From assembly GCA_039189975.1 (NCBI GenBank), contig JBCCYI010000224.1:1-7240 (forward strand): a stretch of DNA of 7,240 nucleotides, read 5' to 3'. Position 1 is the first letter of the stretch. Each line of letters begins with the position of its first letter. The notes beneath the pieces are model-generated. The model did not search any database and was not told the origin of the DNA. It saw nothing but the letters and a program-made list of their open reading frames with translations. Of the stretch, positions 1 to 5,400 are shown piece by piece. The stretch comes from HLUCCA09 sp039189975 (GTDB taxonomy: Bacteria; Pseudomonadota; Alphaproteobacteria; Rhodobacterales; Rhodobacteraceae). Position numbers and translations under genes: made by a program.

Positions 1-1220
1 ATTACATCGACGACAGCGGCACCGGCAACACGCTCAACATCGACCACCCGATGGTGCTGCGCATGGTGATGGACAGCCTGCGCTACTGGGTCGAAGTGAT
101 GGGGGTCGACGGCTTCCGTTTCGACCTGGCCACGTCGCTGGGGCGGCGCGAGGAGCAGTTCGGCGGTGGCTTTTTCCGCGGCGCGGCCTTCTTCGACGCG
201 CTGCGCCAGGATCCGGTGCTGGGCCGCATCAAGCTGATCGCCGAGCCCTGGGACGTGGGCCCCGGCGGCTATCAGCTCGGCGCCTTCCCACCGCCCTTCT
301 GCGAGTGGAACGACAAGTTCCGCGATGGTCTGCGCCGGTTCTGGCGCAGCGACCCCGGCCGCGCGCCCGATCTGGCGGACCGGCTCACCGGCTCGGCGTT
401 GCAGTTCGACCATTCGGGGCGGGCCGCGACCGCATCGGTCAACCTGGTCACCTGTCACGACGGCTTCACGCTGGAGGATGTCGTCTCCTACGCGGGCAAA
501 CACAACGAAGCCAACGGCGAAGAGAACCGCGACGGGCATTCGGAGAACTTTTCCGACAACATGGGCGCCGAGGGGCGCACCACCGAGACCGGCATTCTGG
601 CCGCGCGCGCCCGGCGTAAGCGGGCGATGATGGCCACGCTCCTGCTCAGCCAGGGCACCCCGATGATCCTGGCGGGCGACGAGCTTGGCCACAGCCAGGG
701 CGGCAACAACAACGCCTATGCGCAGGACAACGACACCACGTGGCTCGACTGGGACAATGCCGACGACGCCTTCCTGCGCTTCACCTCCCGGATGATCTCG
801 TTTCGGCGGGCGCACCCGATTCTGCGCCAGAAGCTCTTTCTGCATGCCGGCGAACGGGCGATCGACGGCAAGCCGGATCTCTTCTGGTGGGGTGCCGAAG
901 GCACGCCCATGACCACGAGCGACTGGCTCGATCCCACGTTGCGACTGGTCTGCGTCGAAATGCGGACGGCGCAAAAGACACCCTCCTACGCGGTCACGGA
1001 ACGCGCGATCTTCTCGGTCTTCAACGCCGGGGAGGAGGCCGCCTCGGTCGTCTTGCCCGAGGCGACTGCGGGGCGCTCCTGGCTGCGCGCGCTTGACACC
1101 GACACGCCCGATGCCCCGGCACGGCGGGCCGGTGAGGGGGCGGATGCCTCTTTCGGGGCTGGACGCGTGCGCATAGCGGGCCAGTCGGTGGCCGTCTTTG
1201 TGCTGGCACTCGACCCATGA
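1..1220 (+). CDS. glgX: Glycogen debranching enzyme GlgX (isoamylase-type), 5' end outside the window
   Basis: This enzyme hydrolyses alpha-1,6 branch linkages of glycogen, mainly in phosphorylase limit dextrins, in the cytoplasm. The reading frame is open from base 3, with no start in the window, and gives 405 residues before TGA at 1218-1220. The family is usually near 700 residues, so roughly the first 290 (the N-terminal CBM48-like domain and the start of the catalytic barrel) lie upstream. GH13 landmarks are intact: VDGFRFDLA with the nucleophile Asp at 123-125, IAEPWDVGPGGYQLGAFP with the acid/base Glu at 243-245, and VTCHDGFTLEDVVSY with the transition-state Asp at 459-461. The GTPMILAGDELG and SQGGNNNAYAQDN segments typical of GlgX/TreX follow, then the C-terminal beta domain. 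The ATG at 51 is an internal methionine, not the start. The stop overlaps the next start in ATGA, which indicates one operon with translational coupling. TreX-like debranching enzymes are the close alternative, but the glycogen operon context favours GlgX. Confidence 0.95.
   Translation, partial: YIDDSGTGNTLNIDHPMVLRMVMDSLRYWVEVMGVDGFRFDLATSLGRREEQFGGGFFRGAAFFDALRQDPVLGRIKLIAEPWDVGPGGYQLGAFPPPFCEWNDKFRDGLRRFWRSDPGRAPDLADRLTGSALQFDHSGRAATASVNLVTCHDGFTLEDVVSYAGKHNEANGEENRDGHSENFSDNMGAEGRTTETGILAARARRKRAMMATLLLSQGTPMILAGDELGHSQGGNNNAYAQDNDTTWLDWDNADDAFLRFTSRMISFRRAHPILRQKLFLHAGERAIDGKPDLFWWGAEGTPMTTSDWLDPTLRLVCVEMRTAQKTPSYAVTERAIFSVFNAGEEAASVVLPEATAGRSWLRALDTDTPDAPARRAGEGADASFGAGRVRIAGQSVAVFVLALDP
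1217..1220 (+). other. ATGA stop/start overlap of glgX and malQ-pgm
   Basis: The TGA ending glgX (1218-1220) shares bases with the ATG (1217-1219) that starts the MalQ part. No purine-rich ribosome binding site is visible just before this ATG. Translation of the second gene therefore probably depends on ribosomes finishing glgX, which would keep the two enzymes in fixed proportion. Confidence 0.8.
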
Positions 1221-4200
1221 CACCCGAGGCGCAGGCTTCGGGGGCCAGCGCGATCCTCGCGCTGGCGGCAGCGTTGGGCGTGCAGCGGATCTACACGGAC
1301 ACAACCGGCACGCAACGGAGCACCAGTGAGGAGACTGCCGCGGCGCTCCTGGCTGCCATGGGCGCGCCCGTGGCGGGCTCATCCGAAGCGCGCGACCGGC
1401 TGGACGCGTACCAGCGCGAGCGCCACGCCGTTCCATGGCAGGTGATCGAAGCGGACAGGGAGGGGCAACGCCTGAACCCGGACGACAGCGCGGACGGGAC
1501 GCTGACGCTGGAGGACGGCACCGCAGTTGACATCGCCGGGGGGCGGCTTCCCGCCCTGCCTCTCGGGCTGCACATGGTGGTCGGCGAGAGAGGGGCCTGC
1601 ACCTTGATCTCCGCGCCCCGCACCCTGGCGCTGCCGCCGCGAGGCTGGGGCGTGACGCTGCCGCTCTACGGGCTGCGCCCCCCGGAGAAGGGTGGGATCG
1701 GGACCTATCTCGACCTCGCCGACGCCGCCGGGAGCCTTGCCGACGCCGGCGCGGGCTTTATCGGGCTGAACCCGGTGCACGCCGGCTTTCCGGCGGATCC
1801 CTCGATGGCTTCGCCCTACTCGCCGTCGTCGCGCCGCAGGCTCAATGTGCTGCACATCGCGCCCGCGGACGAGGCGTCCCGGCCCGGCGCCGCGCTCATC
1901 GACTATCCGTCCGAAACGCCCGCCCGGCTTGCCGCCCTCAAAGCGGAGTGCACGGACGCCGCGCTGGCGGACCCCGCGTTTCGCGACTTTTGGGCGGCGG
2001 AGGAGGCGGCCCTCACGCGTTTCGGGATCCACCAGGCGTTGTCGGACCAGTTCGGGGCCTACTGGCCAGACTGGCCCGAAGCCTACCGTGACCCGCAGAG
2101 CACCGCCGTCTCGGCCTTCGCCGCAGCGCACCCGCGCGAGGTCGCGTTCCATGTCTGGCTGCAATGGCGCGCGGACACGCAGTTGGCCGAGGCGGCCCGA
2201 CAGGCGTCAGGAGCGCGCCACGGGCTTTACCTCGACCTGGCGGTCGGTACCCATCCGGCGGGGGCAGAGACATGGGGGGAGCCTGATCTCTTTGCACGCG
2301 GCGTGTCGCTCGGGGCACCGCCCGACGGGTTTTCCCCCGACGGTCAGTCCTGGGGTCTTGCGCCGATGATCCCCCACGCGCTGGCCGCGACGGGCTTTGC
2401 CCCGCTCGCGGAAACCCTACGCGCGCAGTTCCGCCATGCAGGGCTCGTGCGGGTCGACCACGTCCTGGGGTTTGAGCGCGCGTTCTGGGTGCCGACCGAC
2501 GGCGCGCCGGGCGCCTATGTCACCATGCCGCGCGCTGCCATGCTCGCCGTGGCGCGGATGGAGGCCGCGCGGGCGGGCGCGTTGATCGTCGGCGAGGATC
2601 TCGGCAATGTGCCCGACGGGCTGCGCCTCGCCCTCGCCGACAGCGGCCTCCTCGGCTGTGCGGTGGCCCAGTTCGAACGCGGGCACGATGCAGGCTGGCG
2701 GTCAGCGGCCGACTACCCTGTCGCGGCGCTCGCCTCCTTCGGCACCCACGATCTGCCGACTTGGTCGGGCTGGCGCGGCGGGCGCGACATCGCGCTGCGC
2801 GCCGAAATCAACGCAGAACCACCAGCCGAGACAGCCGCGCACCAGAGCGCACGCGCCGCGGACGCCGACAGCTTCGCCGCGCATATCGGAGGGACAGACC
2901 GCATCGATATGGAGGCATTCCTGGCGCAGACAGCGTCACGCCTCGTGGCGCTTCAGATCGAGGACACGCTGGGTCAGACCGAACAGCCGAACCTGCCCGG
3001 CACGACCGGTGAACACCCCAACTGGCGGCGCCGGCTGCCAGTGCCACCGGCGCACCTGGGAAGGCTTGACGCCCTGCGGGAGGCCGCCCGTATGATGCGT
3101 GCACATGGGAGAGAGGACGCCGACATGGAGCGGATCACAGTCGCCACACAGCCGATAGCCGGTCAAAAGCCGGGCACATCCGGCCTGCGCAAGAAGACGC
3201 CCGTCTTTAAGGGCCAGCACTATTTGGAGAATTTCGTCCAGGCGGTTTTTGATGGCATCGGCGGGGTCGACGGCAAGACCCTGGTACTCGGTGGGGACGG
3301 TCGCTACTTCAATGATCACGCCGCACAGGTGATCCTGCGCATGGCCGCGGCGCAGGGCATGGCGCGCGTGATCGTTGGCCAGGGCGCGCTCCTGTCGACG
3401 CCCGCGGCCTCCAATCTGATCCGCACGCGAGAGACCGACGGGGGCATCATCCTGTCGGCCTCGCACAACCCGGGCGGGCCAAATGCGGACTTTGGTGTGA
3501 AATTCAACACGCCCAACGGAGGGCCGGCACCAGAAGGGGTCACGGAGAAGATCCACGCGGCCAGCGCAGCGGTAACGTCTTACGCGCTGTTGGAGACCCC
3601 GGATCTGGATCTGTCCACGCCCGGCACGCACTGGCTCGGGGACATGGCGGTCGAGGTGGTTGATCCCGTCGACGCCTATGCCGACCTGATGGCCAATCTC
3701 TTTGACTTTGACCGGATCCGCGAAATGTTCGCGGGCGGGTTCCGGATGCGGTTTGACGCGATGAACGCGATCACCGGGCCCTATGCCCGCGCCGTCCTCG
3801 AAGAGCGCCTTGGCGCGCCCGAGGGCACCGTGGTGCACGGCACCCCCCTGCCCGACTTTGGCGGCATGCACCCCGACCCCAACCCGATCTGGGCGAGCGA
3901 CCTGATGGCCGTGATGATGGCCGACGGTGCGCCCGGCCTCGGCGCCGCGTCTGACGGCGACGGTGACCGCAACATGATCGTCGGGCCCGACTGCTACGTC
4001 ACGCCGTCCGACAGTCTGGCCGTGCTGGCCGCCAACGCGCATCTTTGCCCGGGCTATGCCGACGGGCTGAAAGGCGTGGCGCGTTCGATGCCAACCTCGC
4101 GCGCGGTCGATCGCGTGGCCGCGGCGCGCGGGCTCGATTGCTACGAAACCCCGACGGGCTGGAAATTCTTCGGCAACCTGCTCGACGCCGGGCGCGCGAC

Positions 4201-4756
4201 GCTCTGCGGCGAGGAAAGCGCCGGCACCGGCTCCGACCATGTGCGCGAAAAGGACGGGCTCTGGGCCGTTCTGATGTGGCTCGATATCCTCGCGGCGACG
4301 GGCAAGACGGTGCCTGCGCTGATGCGCGAGCATTGGGCAGAGTTCGGACGAACATTTTACTCGCGCCACGACTACGAAGGGATCGACAGTGCAGATGCGG
4401 ACGGGCTGATGGAGGCGCTGCGCACCAAGCTCGACACGCTTGCCGGGACGTCCATGGCCAGGCGAACGATCGAGAGCGCGGGCGAGTTCGCCTATGACGA
4501 TCCGGTGGACGGCTCGCGCTCCGAGCGACAGGGCGTGCGCATCTTGTTCGACGGCGGCGGGCGTGCGGTCTTCCGGCTCTCAGGCACGGGCACGTCCGGA
4601 GCGACGCTGCGCATCTACCTGGAGGACTACACGGACGATCCTGGACGTTTCGCGGAAGAGCCCCAAGACGCGCTCGTCGGGATCATCGCAGCGGCCAGGG
4701 ACCTGTGCGACCTCGAGGCGCGGACGGGGCGCACGGAGCCCGACGTCAGAACCTGA
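1217..4756 (+). CDS. malQ-pgm: In-frame fusion of 4-alpha-glucanotransferase (MalQ) and phosphoglucomutase (Pgm)
   Basis: One open frame of 1179 codons contains two complete enzymes. Residues 1 to about 636 are a GH77 amylomaltase, which transfers 1,4-glucan chains between maltodextrins and releases glucose. Visible landmarks are MASPYSPSSRRRLN, GLYLDLAVGTHP, nucleophile D414 in RVDHVLGFERAFW, acid/base E460 in IVGEDLGNVP, D512 in GTHDLPTWSGW, and the C-terminal NLPGTTGEHPNWRRRLPVP. Residues 637-1179 (543, a normal length for Pgm) interconvert glucose-1-phosphate and glucose-6-phosphate: PIAGQKPGTSGLRKK, phosphoserine S749 in SASHNPGG, the metal loop DGDGDR at 913-918, GEESAG at 998-1003, and phosphate loop SGTGTSG at 1122-1128. 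Only about 30 residues separate LPVP from the Pgm start, so there is no real added linker. The start at 1217 overlaps the glgX stop, has no evident Shine-Dalgarno sequence, and gives a normal MalQ N-terminus. MalQ and Pgm are normally separate proteins. The fusion could be genuine or caused by a single wrong base at the junction. Confidence 0.85.
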   Translation: MTPEAQASGASAILALAAALGVQRIYTDTTGTQRSTSEETAAALLAAMGAPVAGSSEARDRLDAYQRERHAVPWQVIEADREGQRLNPDDSADGTLTLEDGTAVDIAGGRLPALPLGLHMVVGERGACTLISAPRTLALPPRGWGVTLPLYGLRPPEKGGIGTYLDLADAAGSLADAGAGFIGLNPVHAGFPADPSMASPYSPSSRRRLNVLHIAPADEASRPGAALIDYPSETPARLAALKAECTDAALADPAFRDFWAAEEAALTRFGIHQALSDQFGAYWPDWPEAYRDPQSTAVSAFAAAHPREVAFHVWLQWRADTQLAEAARQASGARHGLYLDLAVGTHPAGAETWGEPDLFARGVSLGAPPDGFSPDGQSWGLAPMIPHALAATGFAPLAETLRAQFRHAGLVRVDHVLGFERAFWVPTDGAPGAYVTMPRAAMLAVARMEAARAGALIVGEDLGNVPDGLRLALADSGLLGCAVAQFERGHDAGWRSAADYPVAALASFGTHDLPTWSGWRGGRDIALRAEINAEPPAETAAHQSARAADADSFAAHIGGTDRIDMEAFLAQTASRLVALQIEDTLGQTEQPNLPGTTGEHPNWRRRLPVPPAHLGRLDALREAARMMRAHGREDADMERITVATQPIAGQKPGTSGLRKKTPVFKGQHYLENFVQAVFDGIGGVDGKTLVLGGDGRYFNDHAAQVILRMAAAQGMARVIVGQGALLSTPAASNLIRTRETDGGIILSASHNPGGPNADFGVKFNTPNGGPAPEGVTEKIHAASAAVTSYALLETPDLDLSTPGTHWLGDMAVEVVDPVDAYADLMANLFDFDRIREMFAGGFRMRFDAMNAITGPYARAVLEERLGAPEGTVVHGTPLPDFGGMHPDPNPIWASDLMAVMMADGAPGLGAASDGDGDRNMIVGPDCYVTPSDSLAVLAANAHLCPGYADGLKGVARSMPTSRAVDRVAAARGLDCYETPTGWKFFGNLLDAGRATLCGEESAGTGSDHVREKDGLWAVLMWLDILAATGKTVPALMREHWAEFGRTFYSRHDYEGIDSADADGLMEALRTKLDTLAGTSMARRTIESAGEFAYDDPVDGSRSERQGVRILFDGGGRAVFRLSGTGTSGATLRIYLEDYTDDPGRFAEEPQDALVGIIAAARDLCDLEARTGRTEPDVRT
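3107..3117 (+). promoter_or_regulatory. Internal Shine-Dalgarno sequence for Pgm
   Basis: The purine run GGGAGAGAGGA lies inside the fused reading frame, over codons Gly-Arg-Glu-Asp, and ends seven bases before the ATG at 3125 where free Pgm proteins normally begin. It is the best ribosome binding site in this operon segment. It forces an AGA arginine codon, which looks out of place in this G+C-rich gene. The arrangement is what would be expected for a separate pgm gene, and it suggests that ribosomes can still start here. Confidence 0.7.
3125..4756 (+). CDS. pgm: Phosphoglucomutase as a possible independent translation product, nested in the fusion
   Basis: This is the Pgm half of the fused frame read from its own start: 543 residues beginning MERITVATQPIAGQKPGTSG, which matches the usual N-terminus and length of the alpha-D-phosphohexomutase family member Pgm. 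Numbered from this start, the phosphoserine is Ser113, the Mg-binding DGDGDR loop begins at residue 277, the sugar-binding GEESAG at residue 362, and the phosphate-binding SGTGTSG at residue 486. All four active-site loops are intact. The well-placed ribosome binding site upstream supports separate translation. The enzyme would move glucose-1-phosphate from glycogen phosphorolysis into glycolysis as glucose-6-phosphate, or run in reverse to supply ADP-glucose synthesis. The identity is near certain. What is inferred is whether Pgm is made free, only fused to MalQ, or both. Confidence 0.6.
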   Translation: MERITVATQPIAGQKPGTSGLRKKTPVFKGQHYLENFVQAVFDGIGGVDGKTLVLGGDGRYFNDHAAQVILRMAAAQGMARVIVGQGALLSTPAASNLIRTRETDGGIILSASHNPGGPNADFGVKFNTPNGGPAPEGVTEKIHAASAAVTSYALLETPDLDLSTPGTHWLGDMAVEVVDPVDAYADLMANLFDFDRIREMFAGGFRMRFDAMNAITGPYARAVLEERLGAPEGTVVHGTPLPDFGGMHPDPNPIWASDLMAVMMADGAPGLGAASDGDGDRNMIVGPDCYVTPSDSLAVLAANAHLCPGYADGLKGVARSMPTSRAVDRVAAARGLDCYETPTGWKFFGNLLDAGRATLCGEESAGTGSDHVREKDGLWAVLMWLDILAATGKTVPALMREHWAEFGRTFYSRHDYEGIDSADADGLMEALRTKLDTLAGTSMARRTIESAGEFAYDDPVDGSRSERQGVRILFDGGGRAVFRLSGTGTSGATLRIYLEDYTDDPGRFAEEPQDALVGIIAAARDLCDLEARTGRTEPDVRT

Positions 4757-4762
4757 CGGCGT

Positions 4763-4796
4763 CGAACCGTGCCCGCCGTCGCACCGTCCCGGTTCG
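4763..4796 (+). repeat. Inverted repeat after malQ-pgm
   Basis: CGAACCG (4763-4769) and CGGTTCG (4790-4796) are perfect 7-base complements around a 20-base G+C-rich loop, beginning seven bases after the malQ-pgm stop. The loop can form further competing pairs, for example GTCGC with GCGAC. No T-tract follows. It may contribute to transcript ending or 3'-end stability, but it is not a textbook terminator. Confidence 0.3.
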
Positions 4797-4819
4797 CGGC
4801 GACGTCTAGCTTCCGCAAA

Positions 4820-4844
4820 GTCCAGCGGGCGCACCCGGCTGGAC
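4820..4844 (+). terminator. Strong G+C-rich hairpin, possible end of the glycogen operon transcript
   Basis: GTCCAGC (4820-4826) pairs perfectly with GCTGGAC (4838-4844). GGG (4827-4829) pairs with CCC (4834-4836) across a one-base bulge, leaving the loop CGCA. This is the most stable-looking hairpin in the gap and lies 64 bases after the stop codon. The bases that follow are CACCCTCG rather than a T-tract, so intrinsic termination would be inefficient. A Rho-dependent end, or an RNA 3' processing or stability hairpin, is equally possible. Confidence 0.4.
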
Positions 4845-5178
4845 CACCCTCGACGCGGCGCAACTGAAAAATCGCCGGACAGGCCCTTTGGCGCGTGCGC
4901 CACGCTCCGGAGGACGCACTGCGTGACGTTTCAATGGGAGCATTCTCCTAACTCTAACAGCCGCATTTCTTGCACTTTGAATTGCAGGGAGTTCCCTTGA
5001 GAGGAAGAGGGCAGTTCATTTTCCACGTTCAGTCACGATACCTGATTTCTTGTTCCGCGAGACCGACGGAAAAAATTCCTCAAATTGGATTGAAGCCTAA
5101 AGCCCGCACCTTCCTTGCAAAAACTGGTCTTTACGACCTCGCCTGCAGTTTCATTCAGCTCAAGTGCGAGATGCATGC

Positions 5179-5207
5179 TTGACATCTTCGCTCGCGCCAC
5201 ATATTCG
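5179..5207 (+). promoter_or_regulatory. Candidate sigma70-type promoter
   Basis: A perfect -35 hexamer TTGACA (5179-5184) is followed after 17 bases by TATTCG (5202-5207), which matches the first three bases of the TATAAT consensus. Alphaproteobacterial housekeeping promoters often keep a strong -35 with a weak -10. The predicted start point near 5214 lies just upstream of the ribosome binding site at 5227-5234 and the short frame at 5240. The transcript could continue into the ABC exporter gene, since no clear terminator intervenes. Confidence 0.45.
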
Positions 5208-5239
5208 ACCGAGTAACGCCAGACAAAGGGAGGGCGAAC

Positions 5240-5296
5240 ATGAAAATCAGCATGCGTTTCCTCCGAGGCTTTTTCCCAATGGGAATAAGCTCCTAG
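5240..5296 (+). CDS. Short reading frame (18 codons), possible leader peptide or start of a decayed gene
   Basis: An ATG at 5240 is preceded by an excellent ribosome binding site (AAAGGGAGGG at 5225-5234, five bases before the ATG) and by a plausible promoter. The peptide starts MKISMRFLRGFFP and is basic and hydrophobic, like the beginning of a signal peptide, but TAG at 5294-5296 ends it after 18 residues. In the -1 frame the sequence continues as a hydrophobic stretch to 5349. Its place upstream of the exporter gene fits a regulatory leader peptide. Alternatives are a secreted small protein broken by a frameshift, or a chance short frame. I do not recognise the product. Confidence 0.35.
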   Translation: MKISMRFLRGFFPMGISS

Positions 5297-5349
5297 TGAT
5301 CGCTTTGGGCGCTATCGGCGCCTGCGTCACACGCGTTACCTCTCTCTGA
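5278..5349 (+). pseudogene. Hydrophobic, lipobox-like tail in the -1 frame of the short ORF
   Basis: Read one base back from the preceding 18-codon frame, the sequence encodes 23 residues containing KLLVIALGAIGAC and ends at TGA 5347-5349. The segment resembles a bacterial lipoprotein signal peptide core, with IGAC as a possible lipobox, though only seven residues follow the Cys. It has no good start of its own. Joined to the first 13 residues of the upstream frame it would give a 36-residue basic-then-hydrophobic peptide. This may be the remnant of a frameshifted small lipoprotein gene, the product of -1 slippage, or coincidence. Confidence 0.2.
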
Positions 5350-5362
5350 CGAAAGTCACCCC

Positions 5363-5373
5363 CCCAACTTGGG
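5363..5373. promoter_or_regulatory. Perfect 11-base dyad CCCAACTTGGG, possible operator
   Basis: CCCAA and TTGGG are exact complements around a single central C. The loop is too small for an RNA hairpin of full length, so a double-stranded DNA binding site is the better reading if it is functional. It abuts the next dyad without a gap and lies 27 bases before the ABC exporter start codon. No regulator gene is visible in the window. Confidence 0.3.
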
Positions 5374-5394
5374 ACACAGGGTCCATTCCTGTGT
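5374..5394. promoter_or_regulatory. Inverted repeat just upstream of the ABC exporter start
   Basis: ACACAGG (5374-5380) and CCTGTGT (5388-5394) are perfect 7-base complements with a 7-base spacer; a G-T pair can extend the stem inward by one. The dyad ends six bases before the ATG at 5401. It contains the only AGGG-like purine run near the start, so in mRNA the hairpin would hide the potential ribosome binding bases. It could instead be an operator. GGAC (5372-5375) can also pair with GTCC (5381-5384), which gives a competing fold. Confidence 0.4.
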
Positions 5395-5400
5395 GATTTC

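Larger units (their letters stand above)
4757..5400. other. Intergenic region between the glycogen operon and the ABC exporter gene
   Basis: These 644 bases contain no protein gene that I can recognise on either strand. Bases 4757 to about 4920 are G+C-rich and full of small inverted repeats: two hairpins listed separately, TGGCGCGTGCGCCA at 4889-4902, and ACGCACTGCGT at 4914-4924. From about 4921 to 5160 the composition falls to roughly 48% G+C by direct count, and stop codons and A/T tracts become common. From 5179 onward come a promoter, a short reading frame and two dyads. No tRNA, rRNA, CRISPR or insertion-sequence end was recognised. Confidence 0.7.

Noticed and set aside
1379..2164. 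Minus-strand open frame (261 codons) opposite the MalQ part
   Set aside because: It is the antisense shadow of conserved GH77 sequence and shows low-complexity Arg/Gly-rich composition with no motif.
2607..3095. Frame ending at TGA 3093-3095, which would stop malQ just before pgm if a single-base shift had occurred
   Set aside because: The fused frame stays MalQ-like through PNWRRRLPVP and continues plausibly as LDALREAARMMRAHGR, so there is no sign of a frameshift upstream. Loss of a stop by substitution explains the fusion better.
2936..4369. Long minus-strand open frame (477 codons) opposite malQ-pgm
   Set aside because: It lies opposite strongly conserved MalQ/Pgm coding sequence, has no recognisable domain, and has the Arg/His/Gly/Val-rich make-up typical of antisense frames in G+C-rich genes.
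5033..5176. 47-codon minus-strand frame starting at the ATGCAT palindrome
   Set aside because: I see no convincing Shine-Dalgarno sequence and do not recognise the product. A chance frame of this length is expected in such a gap.
4970..5182. 70-codon frame with a TTG start in the A+T-rich gap
   Set aside because: It has no ribosome binding site, no recognisable domain or membrane segment, and its end overlaps the candidate promoter.
5164..5349. 61-codon frame with a GTG start covering the lipobox-like tail
   Set aside because: Its start would lie upstream of the predicted transcription start, has no ribosome site, and its N-terminal part is unstructured. Only the tail was kept as a candidate remnant.
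4757..5400. CRISPR array, insertion-sequence ends or attachment site
   Set aside because: No repeated unit of CRISPR length, no terminal inverted repeats with flanking duplication, and no transposase or integrase frame were found.
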